From: Borrelia maritima
Lineage (GTDB): Bacteria > Spirochaetota > Spirochaetia > Borreliales > Borreliaceae
Assembly (NCBI RefSeq): GCF_008931845.1
Contig: NZ_CP044535.1
Span: 838,177 to 902,176, forward strand
Direction: 5' to 3'
Length of the DNA: 64,000 bases
Shown here: one piece after another, positions 49,893 to 59,097 of the stretch
Layout: every line of letters begins with the position of its first letter
Position numbering within the stretch: position 1 is the first letter of the stretch
Notes under the pieces: model-generated
Told to the model about the DNA's origin: nothing
Seen by the model: only the letters and a program-made list of their open reading frames with translations
The model's database searches: none
Translations under genes and position numbers: made by a program

Positions 49893-52745
49893 TTGGAAAA
49901 AAGTTTGAATAAAAAAATTATCATCAGGGGAGCAAAGGAACATAACTTAAAAAATATTGATGTTGATATTCCAAAAGATGGTTTAGTTGTAATATCTGGC
50001 AAAAGTGGTTCTGGTAAGTCTTCTCTAGCTTTTGATACTATTTTTGCAGAAGGACAAAGAAGGTATATGGAGTCTGTTTCAGCTTATGCAAGGCAGTTTT
50101 TAGGTGTAATGAAAAAGCCCAATGTTGATTATATAGACGGACTTTCCCCTTCCATAGCTATTGAGCAGAAAACAATAAGCAACAATCCCCGTTCTACTGT
50201 TGGGACAATTACCGAGATTTATGATTATTATAGGCTAATATTTGCGAAAATAGGTAAAGCGTACTGTCCGAATGATGGCAGATTAATAGAAGAACAATCT
50301 TTGGATAAAATAGTTAATACTATTTTAAGTTATTCCGAAGGATCCAAAGTTGTGCTTTTTGCGCCAATTGTAAGGGGTTCTAAGGGCTCACATAAAAAAG
50401 TTTTAGAAAAAATATTAAATCAAGGTTTTAATAGAGTTAGAATAAATTCCGAAGATTATTTAATTGAAGATGCATTTAATTTAAATTTACATAAAAATAA
50501 AAAACATACCATTGAAATTATAGTTGACAGAATCAAGCTTGGTAATGATATTCGAATTAGGCTTGCAGAATCTATTGAAACTTCTCTTGCTGTTTCTAAT
50601 GGGTATTTACGAGTGGAGATTGAAAATGATTTGGAAAAAATAGATAAACTTTTTACAGAGCACAATAGTTGTCCTTTGTGTGGATTTTCACTCCCTCTTA
50701 TAGAGCCCAGACTTTTTTCATTTAATAGTCCATTTGGTGCTTGCAGCGAGTGTTCTGGGCTTGGTGTTACACTTGAGTTTGATTTTGAGAGCATTTGTCC
50801 TGATACCAGTCTTTCTTTTAATGATGATGCTTTTCTTACGTTTAAGACAAGTTCATCTTGGTCTGTAGCTATTTTTAAGGGACTTGCCAAACATTATAAT
50901 TTTGAATTAAAAACTCCAATAAAAGACATCCCAGATAAAGTGCTTAAGCAGATTTTATACGGCTCAAACGAAAAAATAGATTTTATTTACCAGTCTAAAG
51001 AAATGGAAGCAAAGGAAGTAGATGGGGGATTCCATTATTCCAAAAAATTTGAAGGACTTTTGCCCCTACTAAAAAGACGATATCTTGCAACAGAATCAGA
51101 GAGCACTAAAATTTTTTATGAAAATTTGATGTCTAAAAAAATCTGTAATTCATGCAAAGGTAAGCGTTTAAGCGCTGGAGCTTTAACTGTGAAAATCAAT
51201 GGAAAAGACATTCAAGATCTTACCAATTTGTCTGTATTAGATTCTTATGTGTTTTTTGAAAACTTACAACTTGATGTGGTGGAAGAAAAAATATCTAAAG
51301 AAATTTTAAAGGAAATTAAAAGTAGGCTTAAATTTTTAATTGATGTTGGTCTTTCTTATTTGTATTTAAATAGAATATCAGGCAGTCTTTCTGGGGGGGA
51401 GGCTCAGCGTATTAGGCTTGCTACGCAAATAGGATCAGCGCTTTCGGGTGTTATTTATGTTCTTGATGAGCCAAGTATTGGTCTTCATCAAAGAGATAAT
51501 GAAAGATTAATTTCTACTCTTGTTAATCTTAAAAATCTTGGCAATACGGTAATTGTTGTTGAGCATGATGAGCAAACTTTACGTACCGCAGACTATATTA
51601 TTGATATGGGTCCCGGTGCTGGAATTCTTGGTGGTGAAATAGTTGCAAAAGGTACATTAATTGATATTTTAAATAGTCAAAATAGCTTGACAGGTCAATA
51701 TTTGAGTGGCAAGTTTAAAATAGATATTCCAAGCTCTAGAAGGAAAACAGATAAGGGAGAAATTTTGCTTTTAGGGTCTAATAAAAATAATCTTAAAAAT
51801 ATAGATGTAAGCATTCCTTTGAGAGTTTTTACCGTAATAACAGGCGTTTCTGGTAGTGGAAAAAGTACTTTGCTTAACGAAGTGTTGTATCCAGCTCTTG
51901 ATAGTAGATTAAAGCTTGATGGAAAGTATTGTGATGGGTTTAAAGATATTATTGGGTATGAAAAAATTGACAAAATTATTCAAATAAATCAAAAACCAAT
52001 AGGGAGAACTTCAAGGTCAAACCCAGCAACTTATGTTGGATTTTTTACAGAAATTAGAGAGCTTTTTGCTAAGCTTCCGGATGCAAAGTCAAGGGGGTTT
52101 AAAGCTGGTAGATTTTCTTTTAATGTTAAGGGTGGGAGGTGCGAGAAATGTCAAGGAGATGGATATCTTAATATTCAAATGCATTTTTTACCAGATGTTT
52201 TTGTTCCTTGTGATTTGTGTAAGGGTAAAAAATTTAATGAAGAAACTTTAGAGGTTAGGTACAAGGGGAAAAATATACATGATGTTTTAGAAATGAGTAT
52301 ATGTGAAGCTAGTAAATTTTTTGAGAATGTTCCCAAAATTAATCATTATTTAAAATTTTTAATTGAAGTTGGGCTTGAATACATTAAATTGGGACAATCT
52401 GCAACAACTTTATCAGGAGGTGAGGCTCAACGTATTAAGTTGGCTTTTGAGCTAAGCAAAAAAAGTACGGGTAAAACCTTCTATATTATTGATGAACCAA
52501 CAACTGGATTACATTTTGATGATATAAAGAAGCTGTTAGAGGTTTTACAGCGTTTAGTTTCTAATGGTAATACAGTTGTACTCATAGAGCATAATTTAGA
52601 TGTAATTAAACAGGCGGATTATATAATAGATTTGGGGCCTGATGGTGGATTGGCGGGGGGGAATATCGTTGTTTCTGGTGTTCCTGAAGAGGTTGCAAAA
52701 TGCGAAAATTCCTATACGGGAATGTTTTTAAAAGATCTTTTGTAA
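49893..52745 (+). CDS. uvrA: Excinuclease ABC subunit A (UvrA)
   Basis: UvrA is the damage-sensing ABC ATPase of excision repair. The 950-residue length is typical. It shows two ABC modules (SGKSGSGKSSLAFDT near 34-48; TGVSGSGKSTLLNEV near 650), two LSGGEAQRI signatures, and two zinc-binding clusters: CPLC...CSEC, and CEKC...CDLC near 750-785. The start is TTG at 49893 with AGAGGTG upstream. The 3' end overlaps lptD by 46 bases, so DNA repair and an outer-membrane assembly gene share one transcript. Confidence 0.97.
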   Translation: MEKSLNKKIIIRGAKEHNLKNIDVDIPKDGLVVISGKSGSGKSSLAFDTIFAEGQRRYMESVSAYARQFLGVMKKPNVDYIDGLSPSIAIEQKTISNNPRSTVGTITEIYDYYRLIFAKIGKAYCPNDGRLIEEQSLDKIVNTILSYSEGSKVVLFAPIVRGSKGSHKKVLEKILNQGFNRVRINSEDYLIEDAFNLNLHKNKKHTIEIIVDRIKLGNDIRIRLAESIETSLAVSNGYLRVEIENDLEKIDKLFTEHNSCPLCGFSLPLIEPRLFSFNSPFGACSECSGLGVTLEFDFESICPDTSLSFNDDAFLTFKTSSSWSVAIFKGLAKHYNFELKTPIKDIPDKVLKQILYGSNEKIDFIYQSKEMEAKEVDGGFHYSKKFEGLLPLLKRRYLATESESTKIFYENLMSKKICNSCKGKRLSAGALTVKINGKDIQDLTNLSVLDSYVFFENLQLDVVEEKISKEILKEIKSRLKFLIDVGLSYLYLNRISGSLSGGEAQRIRLATQIGSALSGVIYVLDEPSIGLHQRDNERLISTLVNLKNLGNTVIVVEHDEQTLRTADYIIDMGPGAGILGGEIVAKGTLIDILNSQNSLTGQYLSGKFKIDIPSSRRKTDKGEILLLGSNKNNLKNIDVSIPLRVFTVITGVSGSGKSTLLNEVLYPALDSRLKLDGKYCDGFKDIIGYEKIDKIIQINQKPIGRTSRSNPATYVGFFTEIRELFAKLPDAKSRGFKAGRFSFNVKGGRCEKCQGDGYLNIQMHFLPDVFVPCDLCKGKKFNEETLEVRYKGKNIHDVLEMSICEASKFFENVPKINHYLKFLIEVGLEYIKLGQSATTLSGGEAQRIKLAFELSKKSTGKTFYIIDEPTTGLHFDDIKKLLEVLQRLVSNGNTVVLIEHNLDVIKQADYIIDLGPDGGLAGGNIVVSGVPEEVAKCENSYTGMFLKDLL

Positions 52746-55700
52746 TATTTTTAATTTTTTTAGCATTTTCTAATGCAATTTTTGCTCAGACTGCAAATAA
52801 TGAGAATTCTAAAAAAAGGGATAAACTAACTTTAAGTCAAAAATCTTATTTAAGAGAACTTGAGCTTTCAACTGATGAAGATTTGAAAAAATGGGCCTTA
52901 AAAGAAGGCCTAAAAGAAACTGATGTTTCAAAAATACGAGAATTACTTTTAAAAAAGTTTGGAATAGATCCTGAGCTTTTTGTCAAAGGGAAAGGGCTTT
53001 CTGGATCTGGTAGATATAAAATAATAATTGAAACTACTGACAATCTTGAAAATTTCACTTATGGGGTTACTAAGGATGAGAGCATTATTTTTGAAGGAAG
53101 AGTTACTATCTTAGTTGAAGATATTAAAGAGAATAAGAAGCATAATATTAAGGGTGACAGAATAGTCCTTAACAAGAATTCTAAAAAACTTTATTCTATT
53201 GGGAATGTTGAATACATTCTTGATATGGATAATAATGAAAAGCTTTATTTTTATGGTAATGAATTTTTTGTTGATTTTGATTCTCAAAATTTTCTGTTAA
53301 AAGATGGTATTCTTCAAAAAAAAATGCAAAAAAATAAAATAGATCATATTCTTTCATTTGGGGGGAAGGTTTTAAAAAAGATGGATAATGATGTTACCAT
53401 TTTGGAACAATCCTTTGCAACAACTAGTAAAATTCCAGATCCTTACTATTCGATCAAGGCTGCTAAAATATGGGTGTTGCCTTCAGGAGATTTTGGGTTT
53501 TTAAATGCCATATTTTACATGGGAAGAGTTCCAGTATTTTATATTCCCTTTTTTTTCAGACCGGGAGACAGTTTATTTTTTAATCCATCTTTAGGCCTAA
53601 ATCCACGAAAAGGTTTTTCTGCTTTTAATACTATTTATCTTTTTGGTAATAAATCTTCAAGCGAAGATTCTTCTTTTTTGGATTTTGATTTCAATTCTGT
53701 TTATAATTCAGGTAAAAAACCTTATATAAGAAATGGATATTTAACTTATTTTTTTGCAGAAAATTTAGCACATAATACTAGTAAAGATTATGTTAAATTG
53801 ATTTTTGATATTTATTCTAATCTAGGATTTTATTCTGGAATTGATTTTGATTTGGGCAATACTTTGGGGCATTTTAAAACTCTGGAAGGAAATTTTGGAT
53901 TAGGTTTTACTAGGAATATTTATAGTTACGATGGAGGATATTATCCTTTTGACAACAGAAATTTAAAACAATCCCTTTTTAGTTTTTCTAATTTTAATAA
54001 AGGAGATATATTTGGGTTTGAAGTTCCTTTTAGATACTTGCTTAAATTTAAAACAGAATTTCTTTTAAGTGACGCACTTTTTTCAGTTGTTTTAGAGCAC
54101 TATTCTGATCCATATGTCAATATTGATTTTAGAGATAGAATAGAGAGCGCTACATTTTTTTCTCTTTTAAATTTAGATAAAGATTCAGTTAAAGAGCAAA
54201 CTAGTATTAGCACTTTTGATTGGAATTTGTCTTCTTTTTATAAACGAACATTTAATGATAATTCAATTTTAGATTACAAATTAAATAATTTGGGCTTAAA
54301 TTTCAAATTGTCGGGTTATGAGAATCTTTACGTTAAATCTCCTTTGGAGAAACCAAAAGAGACTAATGATCCTACAAGAAAATGGTTTTATTTAGAGAGA
54401 ATTTATGCTCCATATATTGATTTAAATTTTCAAAAAGACCTTTACAATAATCAATGGACATTTTCAGCCGATGCTAAAGAAATAATAATAAGCCCAGAAG
54501 TTAAAAATCTAGAAGCTAAAGACAAAGATAAAAAGAGCATGAAGGGAGAAAAGTCTGAAGAAATAAAAGATTTAAATAAAAATTTACATATTTCTCCAGA
54601 ACCAATTATTTTAAATAACATTGATCAATTTGATTCTTTTTTTATTAGGTTTGGTATTAATCCTTATTTGAGAAATAATGTTTTTTTTAATAATTATGGC
54701 ATTACAAGCCCAAAAGATTTTAATTATGAAATAAAAAATTATTTATTTGATATAAAAAATAAAATGGATATAAAAATTCATGCTGATTTTTACAATCGTT
54801 TAATTACTTTTGAAAATTTATTATATCTTAATACTATTGAGTATAATCCCTCAAATAAAGATTTTGAAGTTGAAGATAAAGATAAAAAAAGTGAACACTC
54901 TATTATTAATCAAATAAATTTAAATTTGCTTCCGTTTATTAGATACCCTTTATTTTCTAGAAGTACTTTAAAGTTTGAGAATAAGTCTACTTTGTATTCA
55001 TTTAATAGAAAATATGATTCAGATGTAAAATCTTTAGTTGATAAGAATAGCAGTATTTTTTTATCTGATCCGGAAACTTTTTATCAAAGCTTAACAGCTT
55101 CTTTAATTTATGATTATAATCATTTTAGTGCTGAGCTTTCAGGGGAATTAAAAAATAGCTTTGAAGATATTAAGGCATCTTCTGATCTTAAATTTTCTTT
55201 AGATTTTCCTTATTTATTGCAAGAAGCTGGAATTGGAATTAAATATTATAAGAAATTTAAAGAAGATGTTAAAAATTCCGGAATTTTTGTTGATCAATCT
55301 TTAGTGAATCCTTTGGAGCCCCAAAGACCTTCATCGCCTTATAAAAATTTAGAAATGTCTCCTGCTTTGTATTATAAAATTGAGCCAAAATATTTAAATT
55401 ATTTTAAATTTAGTTTTTTAGTTGCTTATAATCCTTTAATAAATAGAGTCTCTGAACTTTCGTTTAAGCTCAACGTTGTTGATTTTCAGTTTTTGTTTGC
55501 TATGAAAGATGACTTTGAATATAATTATGATCCTTTAAAAGGAGATTTTTATAAGGTTGGAGATTCAACTAAGCTTGTTCCATATTCTTTAAATTCTAGT
55601 TACAAGAAGGATTTGTATGTTTTAAGCTTGTTTGACAAGAAACTTTCTCTTACTTTAGGGGTAGATGTTGGCTGGAAAATAAATTTACAGAAATTTACGG

Positions 55701-56146
55701 ATAATGAGCTCCACTCTTCACTAACTTTTAAATTTAAGTATACAGAATTTTTAGAAATTTACTTTTCTACTTTTTCTATCAATACTAAGACTTTTAGATA
55801 CTTTAAAGGGTATATGGATCAACTTGGCCTTGAGACTGTCAACATCTTTGATGATTTGTTAAAATCTTTCAATTTCTTTAATACTCAAGACAGAAAAAAT
55901 TCACTTTTTAAGATTAAAAAGTTTTCATCAGGTTTCAAATTTAATTTTTATGATTGGAAGTTTATTGGTGAATATAATTTAGAACCAGATTTGCTAAAAG
56001 GATCTGACGGTATTTATTCTCCTGTCTGGAGAAATAATTTTACAATTTATATTTCTTGGAATTTTTTTGCTCCTGTAAAAGCATCATTTGAAAATAATAA
56101 AGATACAAACTACGAGCTTCTAATTAACAGAAAAACAAAAAAATAA
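52700..56146 (+). CDS. lptD: LptD/OstA-like outer-membrane protein
   Basis: LptD is the outer-membrane translocon that inserts LPS in Gram-negative bacteria. The 1148-residue protein begins with a signal peptide (FVIFLIFLAFSNAIFAQ). It then has an OstA-like N-domain (about 110-260: ILVEDIKENKKHNIKGDRIVLNKNS and the following strands). The LptD core follows (AAKIWVLPSGDFGFLNAIFYMGRVPVFYIPFFFRPGDS), and a very long beta-rich barrel region to the C-terminus. I recall a published report that the B. burgdorferi homologue is needed to place surface lipoproteins. It overlaps uvrA by 46 bases. Confidence 0.88.
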   Translation: MRKFLYGNVFKRSFVIFLIFLAFSNAIFAQTANNENSKKRDKLTLSQKSYLRELELSTDEDLKKWALKEGLKETDVSKIRELLLKKFGIDPELFVKGKGLSGSGRYKIIIETTDNLENFTYGVTKDESIIFEGRVTILVEDIKENKKHNIKGDRIVLNKNSKKLYSIGNVEYILDMDNNEKLYFYGNEFFVDFDSQNFLLKDGILQKKMQKNKIDHILSFGGKVLKKMDNDVTILEQSFATTSKIPDPYYSIKAAKIWVLPSGDFGFLNAIFYMGRVPVFYIPFFFRPGDSLFFNPSLGLNPRKGFSAFNTIYLFGNKSSSEDSSFLDFDFNSVYNSGKKPYIRNGYLTYFFAENLAHNTSKDYVKLIFDIYSNLGFYSGIDFDLGNTLGHFKTLEGNFGLGFTRNIYSYDGGYYPFDNRNLKQSLFSFSNFNKGDIFGFEVPFRYLLKFKTEFLLSDALFSVVLEHYSDPYVNIDFRDRIESATFFSLLNLDKDSVKEQTSISTFDWNLSSFYKRTFNDNSILDYKLNNLGLNFKLSGYENLYVKSPLEKPKETNDPTRKWFYLERIYAPYIDLNFQKDLYNNQWTFSADAKEIIISPEVKNLEAKDKDKKSMKGEKSEEIKDLNKNLHISPEPIILNNIDQFDSFFIRFGINPYLRNNVFFNNYGITSPKDFNYEIKNYLFDIKNKMDIKIHADFYNRLITFENLLYLNTIEYNPSNKDFEVEDKDKKSEHSIINQINLNLLPFIRYPLFSRSTLKFENKSTLYSFNRKYDSDVKSLVDKNSSIFLSDPETFYQSLTASLIYDYNHFSAELSGELKNSFEDIKASSDLKFSLDFPYLLQEAGIGIKYYKKFKEDVKNSGIFVDQSLVNPLEPQRPSSPYKNLEMSPALYYKIEPKYLNYFKFSFLVAYNPLINRVSELSFKLNVVDFQFLFAMKDDFEYNYDPLKGDFYKVGDSTKLVPYSLNSSYKKDLYVLSLFDKKLSLTLGVDVGWKINLQKFTDNELHSSLTFKFKYTEFLEIYFSTFSINTKTFRYFKGYMDQLGLETVNIFDDLLKSFNFFNTQDRKNSLFKIKKFSSGFKFNFYDWKFIGEYNLEPDLLKGSDGIYSPVWRNNFTIYISWNFFAPVKASFENNKDTNYELLINRKTKK

Positions 56147-56155
56147 TAATAGTTT

Positions 56156-56644
56156 TTATTTATTAGTAATATTGATTTTAATAGTTCTTTTTATTAACAC
56201 ATTTATTGTTTTTTTTGCTTCAATTCCTGCTTTTGTTATGTTGAGTTTGAAAATAGATGGATATTTAATAGTTGATGTTAGAGTATCGCTATTTTTGTTT
56301 TTAGATAAAATTTTTAGTGGATATGCTTTAAATTTAAATGAAGTTTTAGGCCCAATAAAAAACTCTCTGTATTTATTCTTGTACTTTATTTCATTGTTTA
56401 TTGTAAGATCTTCTTTTTTTAAAACAATTTTATCATTATTAAGACTAGTGTTTTGCCAATTTATTTTTACTATGTCTAAACTATTGTTCGTAATTTGAAT
56501 ATAAATATATTCTTTTGCTGCCTTAATTACATTTATTTTAATGTATTTAGAGGGAGATTCTAAAACTTTAAAATCAGTTTCATAATCAGGGCTTATTTTT
56601 ATTGTTGCACAACAATAAAAATAAGCCATTGAAATCACTAACAT
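56156..56644 (-). CDS. Small putative lipoprotein
   Basis: The likely lipobox is YFYCC, about 11 residues after an ATG at 56644, giving 162 residues rich in Lys, Asn, Ile and Thr. The open frame continues upstream to 56752, overlapping the end of the RNase H gene. An ATG at 56713 would add 23 basic residues before the hydrophobic segment. The start is therefore uncertain. No family is recognised. The mature part is beta-rich, for example TLTSTIKYPSIFKLNITKAG. It is read together with the two genes upstream on the minus strand. Confidence 0.55.
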   Translation of the reverse strand: MLVISMAYFYCCATIKISPDYETDFKVLESPSKYIKINVIKAAKEYIYIQITNNSLDIVKINWQNTSLNNDKIVLKKEDLTINNEIKYKNKYREFFIGPKTSFKFKAYPLKILSKNKNSDTLTSTIKYPSIFKLNITKAGIEAKKTINVLIKRTIKINITNK

Positions 56645-56672
56645 TGTTTTTGTGCAATTTTTAACAATATTT

Positions 56673-57272
56673 TTATTTAGCTTTGTGAAAACCAAGATCT
56701 GCAATGTTTTCATTTCCTGGAATAAAAGAAATTTTTCCACCTTGTTCTTCAAATTTTTTCCTTAATTCAGCTGTTTTTTTGATTAAATTAATAGTAATTT
56801 GTTTTAATTTTTTGCTATTATAGATTCCTTTTGACCAATAGTCAATTATTAATTTGCTGTCACCAAATATATCTGTTACATTTTCTTTTAATGCTATTTT
56901 GAGTGCTGTGTATAGGGCAAGTAATTCTCCAAAATTATTGCTGATTCCTTGAAAATTTTTGACATAATGATTTCCATATTCATTAATCAAGGATTTATCT
57001 AGGATTTTATCTAATATCGAAATTCCTTTTTCGTTTACAACTCTAATCTCTACACCCTTTCCTCTCCCTGTTCCAGAATCAAAATATATTCCAATTGGAT
57101 GATGATAAATTTTATCTACGTTGTCGAATAACCAATTTTGAGCTTGTTCTATTGTTCTAAAACTTTTTATTTTATTATTTTTCCCTTTAATAGCAGTTTT
57201 GCATTCTTCCCAGGATTTGAAAATAATTTTTTCATTACTGTTAATCAAAATGCATGCATAATATTTGTCCAT
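56673..57272 (-). CDS. Ribonuclease H with N-terminal viroplasmin-like domain
   Basis: Residues of about 3-50 (YYACILINSNEKIIFKSWEECKTAI...SFRTIEQAQNWLF) match the Cauliflower-virus-type RNase HI N-terminal (viroplasmin) domain that binds RNA/DNA hybrids. From residue 60 an RNase H fold follows. Catalytic acids are visible in IYFDSGTG, FGELLALYTALKIA, IFGDSKLIIDYW and NENIADLG. RNase H degrades RNA in RNA/DNA hybrids. The pairing of the two domains is known in eukaryotic RNase H1 and several bacteria. Its start lies 14 bases from the stop of the upstream lipoprotein gene. Confidence 0.85.
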   Translation of the reverse strand: MDKYYACILINSNEKIIFKSWEECKTAIKGKNNKIKSFRTIEQAQNWLFDNVDKIYHHPIGIYFDSGTGRGKGVEIRVVNEKGISILDKILDKSLINEYGNHYVKNFQGISNNFGELLALYTALKIALKENVTDIFGDSKLIIDYWSKGIYNSKKLKQITINLIKKTAELRKKFEEQGGKISFIPGNENIADLGFHKAK

Positions 57273-57285
57273 ATAGTAAATAGTA

Positions 57286-58899
57286 TTAACTTCCTGAGCA
57301 CCAAAGATTTATTATATTGCAAGCTCTTCCAAAAATTTCTTCTTTTGATTTTTTTAATTCCACTGTATCTACTATTTCTTTGTTATAACCAATGAATTTT
57401 TCTTTTAAGCTTGGTTTAATAAGCCTTTTTGGAAGCACGCTTGGGAATATTCCTGTAATCGTATAAGACATATAAAAATTGTAAGCGGCTGCATTTATTT
57501 CTCCAGGAGTAATTATTCCTGAAATTTCGTAATTTCTTGATACATTAAGTCCTGCTATTTTATATATTCTGTCAACCATTAGAGAACAATAGGTTTTGTT
57601 GTGAATTTCTTCAAGATCAAATGAATCTGTCCATAAATTAGATGATATTAATGGAATCATATATCCAAAGTTATTGTCAATATATCTACTTCTTCCAAAA
57701 TTAATAGCTTTTTGAATTGTTCTTGTATCTGTTATTGGCGAAAATATTTTTAATATTCTTGATTGTACATATGTTGAGAGTTTTTCATACCCTGAGCCTT
57801 GAGTAGATGCTGTATCAAATTTGATTTGATTGCTTGTAATTATTGATTTTATATCAAAACTGTCATTCCCATTGAATGCGATTTTTTTGGTAGCTTCGTA
57901 TTTTTCTTCATCAAATATTCCTACATGTTGCCAAAAATAAAAAAATTCTGTCCAGTCTATTTTTGGTTTAATTAGTATTATATCGCCATTTGATAAAAGA
58001 GATCTTAAATTTTTAGGGGTTATTTCAATGCCTGTATTTGGGTCTATTATTTTTGGTATTATATCATGCTGATTACTATTATCGGATTCAGTGGTTGACC
58101 TTTTCCTTCTTTTAGGGGTCGGTTGTTTTGAATAATACAATTCATTATGAAGATCTGAAATTTTTTGTTTTTCAATTATTGTTTTTATTGTGCTGTTCTC
58201 AATCTTTAAAGAGTTCATGAATTGTTCAAAATATTTTTTATTTTTTATTTTTAATAATTGATTTGCTATTATGTGAGGTGCAACATATTCTTCTCCATCT
58301 ATTATTTCTTTTGTTATTGAGTTTATATTTTTTTGAGGAAAAAATGAATTAATATGATTTAATTGTATGTAGCCTAAATTTTTGTCATGAAATGTTTGCT
58401 CAATTAAGTTTAAAATTTCTTTTTCCAGGTGCATTTGTAATTCTATTAGTTCTGTTAAATTTTTATTATCTGAATTCGCATGATTAGAATATGTTTTTTT
58501 TTCAAAAGCAGTATCAATTTTAATTATTAGATTGCCATTGACGCTACTTTGATCTATAAACTTTATCCATTCTTTTTCATTGTTTAAATAGTTTTTATAA
58601 GCATTTAAATAGTTTTTTATTTCTTCTAGTTTTTGTGGGCTTATTTTGATTTTGGCTGCTGTTTTTTTTATTAAAAAAGAATTATTATTGTTTAAAATTT
58701 CTTGGATATTGGATATTGCTATTCGATATTCTACACCAGAAGGATTTTTCATTAAAGAGCTTTCTAATGGTGTGTTTTGTGTCAATATAATGTCTGATGT
58801 GCTTAGATTTTTTGATTTAGTATCTTCTGCAACTAAGGCACAAGAAAATAGCAAAATTTGAATAGAGAACATTAATATTGATCTATGAATTTTCTTCAT
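57286..58899 (-). CDS. Exported protein with YiiX/YaeF-type permuted papain-like domain
   Basis: The N-terminus is a signal peptide that ends ILLFSCALVAED, so a lipoprotein (Cys20) or an ordinary secreted protein is possible. Residues of about 70-300 are Lys/Asn/Glu-rich and helical. The C-terminal domain (about 310-490) has GDIILIKPKIDWTE, WQHVGIFDE with a conserved His, and NKTYCSLMVDRIYKIAG with a candidate nucleophile Cys. That His-before-Cys order and the GDII start are typical of permuted NlpC/P60 (YaeF/YiiX) enzymes. A hydrolytic role on lipids, peptides or peptidoglycan is inferred. Confidence 0.75.
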   Translation of the reverse strand: MKKIHRSILMFSIQILLFSCALVAEDTKSKNLSTSDIILTQNTPLESSLMKNPSGVEYRIAISNIQEILNNNNSFLIKKTAAKIKISPQKLEEIKNYLNAYKNYLNNEKEWIKFIDQSSVNGNLIIKIDTAFEKKTYSNHANSDNKNLTELIELQMHLEKEILNLIEQTFHDKNLGYIQLNHINSFFPQKNINSITKEIIDGEEYVAPHIIANQLLKIKNKKYFEQFMNSLKIENSTIKTIIEKQKISDLHNELYYSKQPTPKRRKRSTTESDNSNQHDIIPKIIDPNTGIEITPKNLRSLLSNGDIILIKPKIDWTEFFYFWQHVGIFDEEKYEATKKIAFNGNDSFDIKSIITSNQIKFDTASTQGSGYEKLSTYVQSRILKIFSPITDTRTIQKAINFGRSRYIDNNFGYMIPLISSNLWTDSFDLEEIHNKTYCSLMVDRIYKIAGLNVSRNYEISGIITPGEINAAAYNFYMSYTITGIFPSVLPKRLIKPSLKEKFIGYNKEIVDTVELKKSKEEIFGRACNIINLWCSGS

Positions 58900-59027
58900 G
58901 TTAGTATTTTAGCATAATTGTTGCTGATGTTTTCAATTAAATTTTTCTTTATTTAAGAATTTCTTTTTTTGTTATTAGTAAGATTTCTGCTTTCTACGCC
59001 TATATTTTTTTAAAAAATTTAAAAAAT

Positions 59028-59056
59028 AGTTGATATTTTTTAATATAAACTATAAT
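59028..59056 (+). promoter_or_regulatory. Promoter upstream of arcA
   Basis: TATAAT (59051-59056) follows AGTTGA (59028-59033) by 17 bases. TTGATA (59030-59035) is also near but only 15 bases away. The predicted start is near 59063, giving a leader of about 35 bases before the ATG at 59098. The 58900-59097 gap is otherwise A/T-rich and I see no other gene in it. No clear ArgR operator was recognised. Confidence 0.5.
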
Positions 59057-59097
59057 ATTAAAATATAAATAAGGCAATTTTTATAAAGGGGCAATTG

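Noticed and set aside
57138..57395. Plus-strand 85-codon ORF over the RNase H gene start
   Set aside because: Shadow of minus-strand genes, Phe/Leu-rich from reverse-complement A/T content. No start signal.
59030..59056. TTGATA-N15-TATAAT as the arcA promoter
   Set aside because: A 15-base spacer is poor. The AGTTGA placement with 17 bases is more plausible, though weaker in sequence, so it is listed instead.
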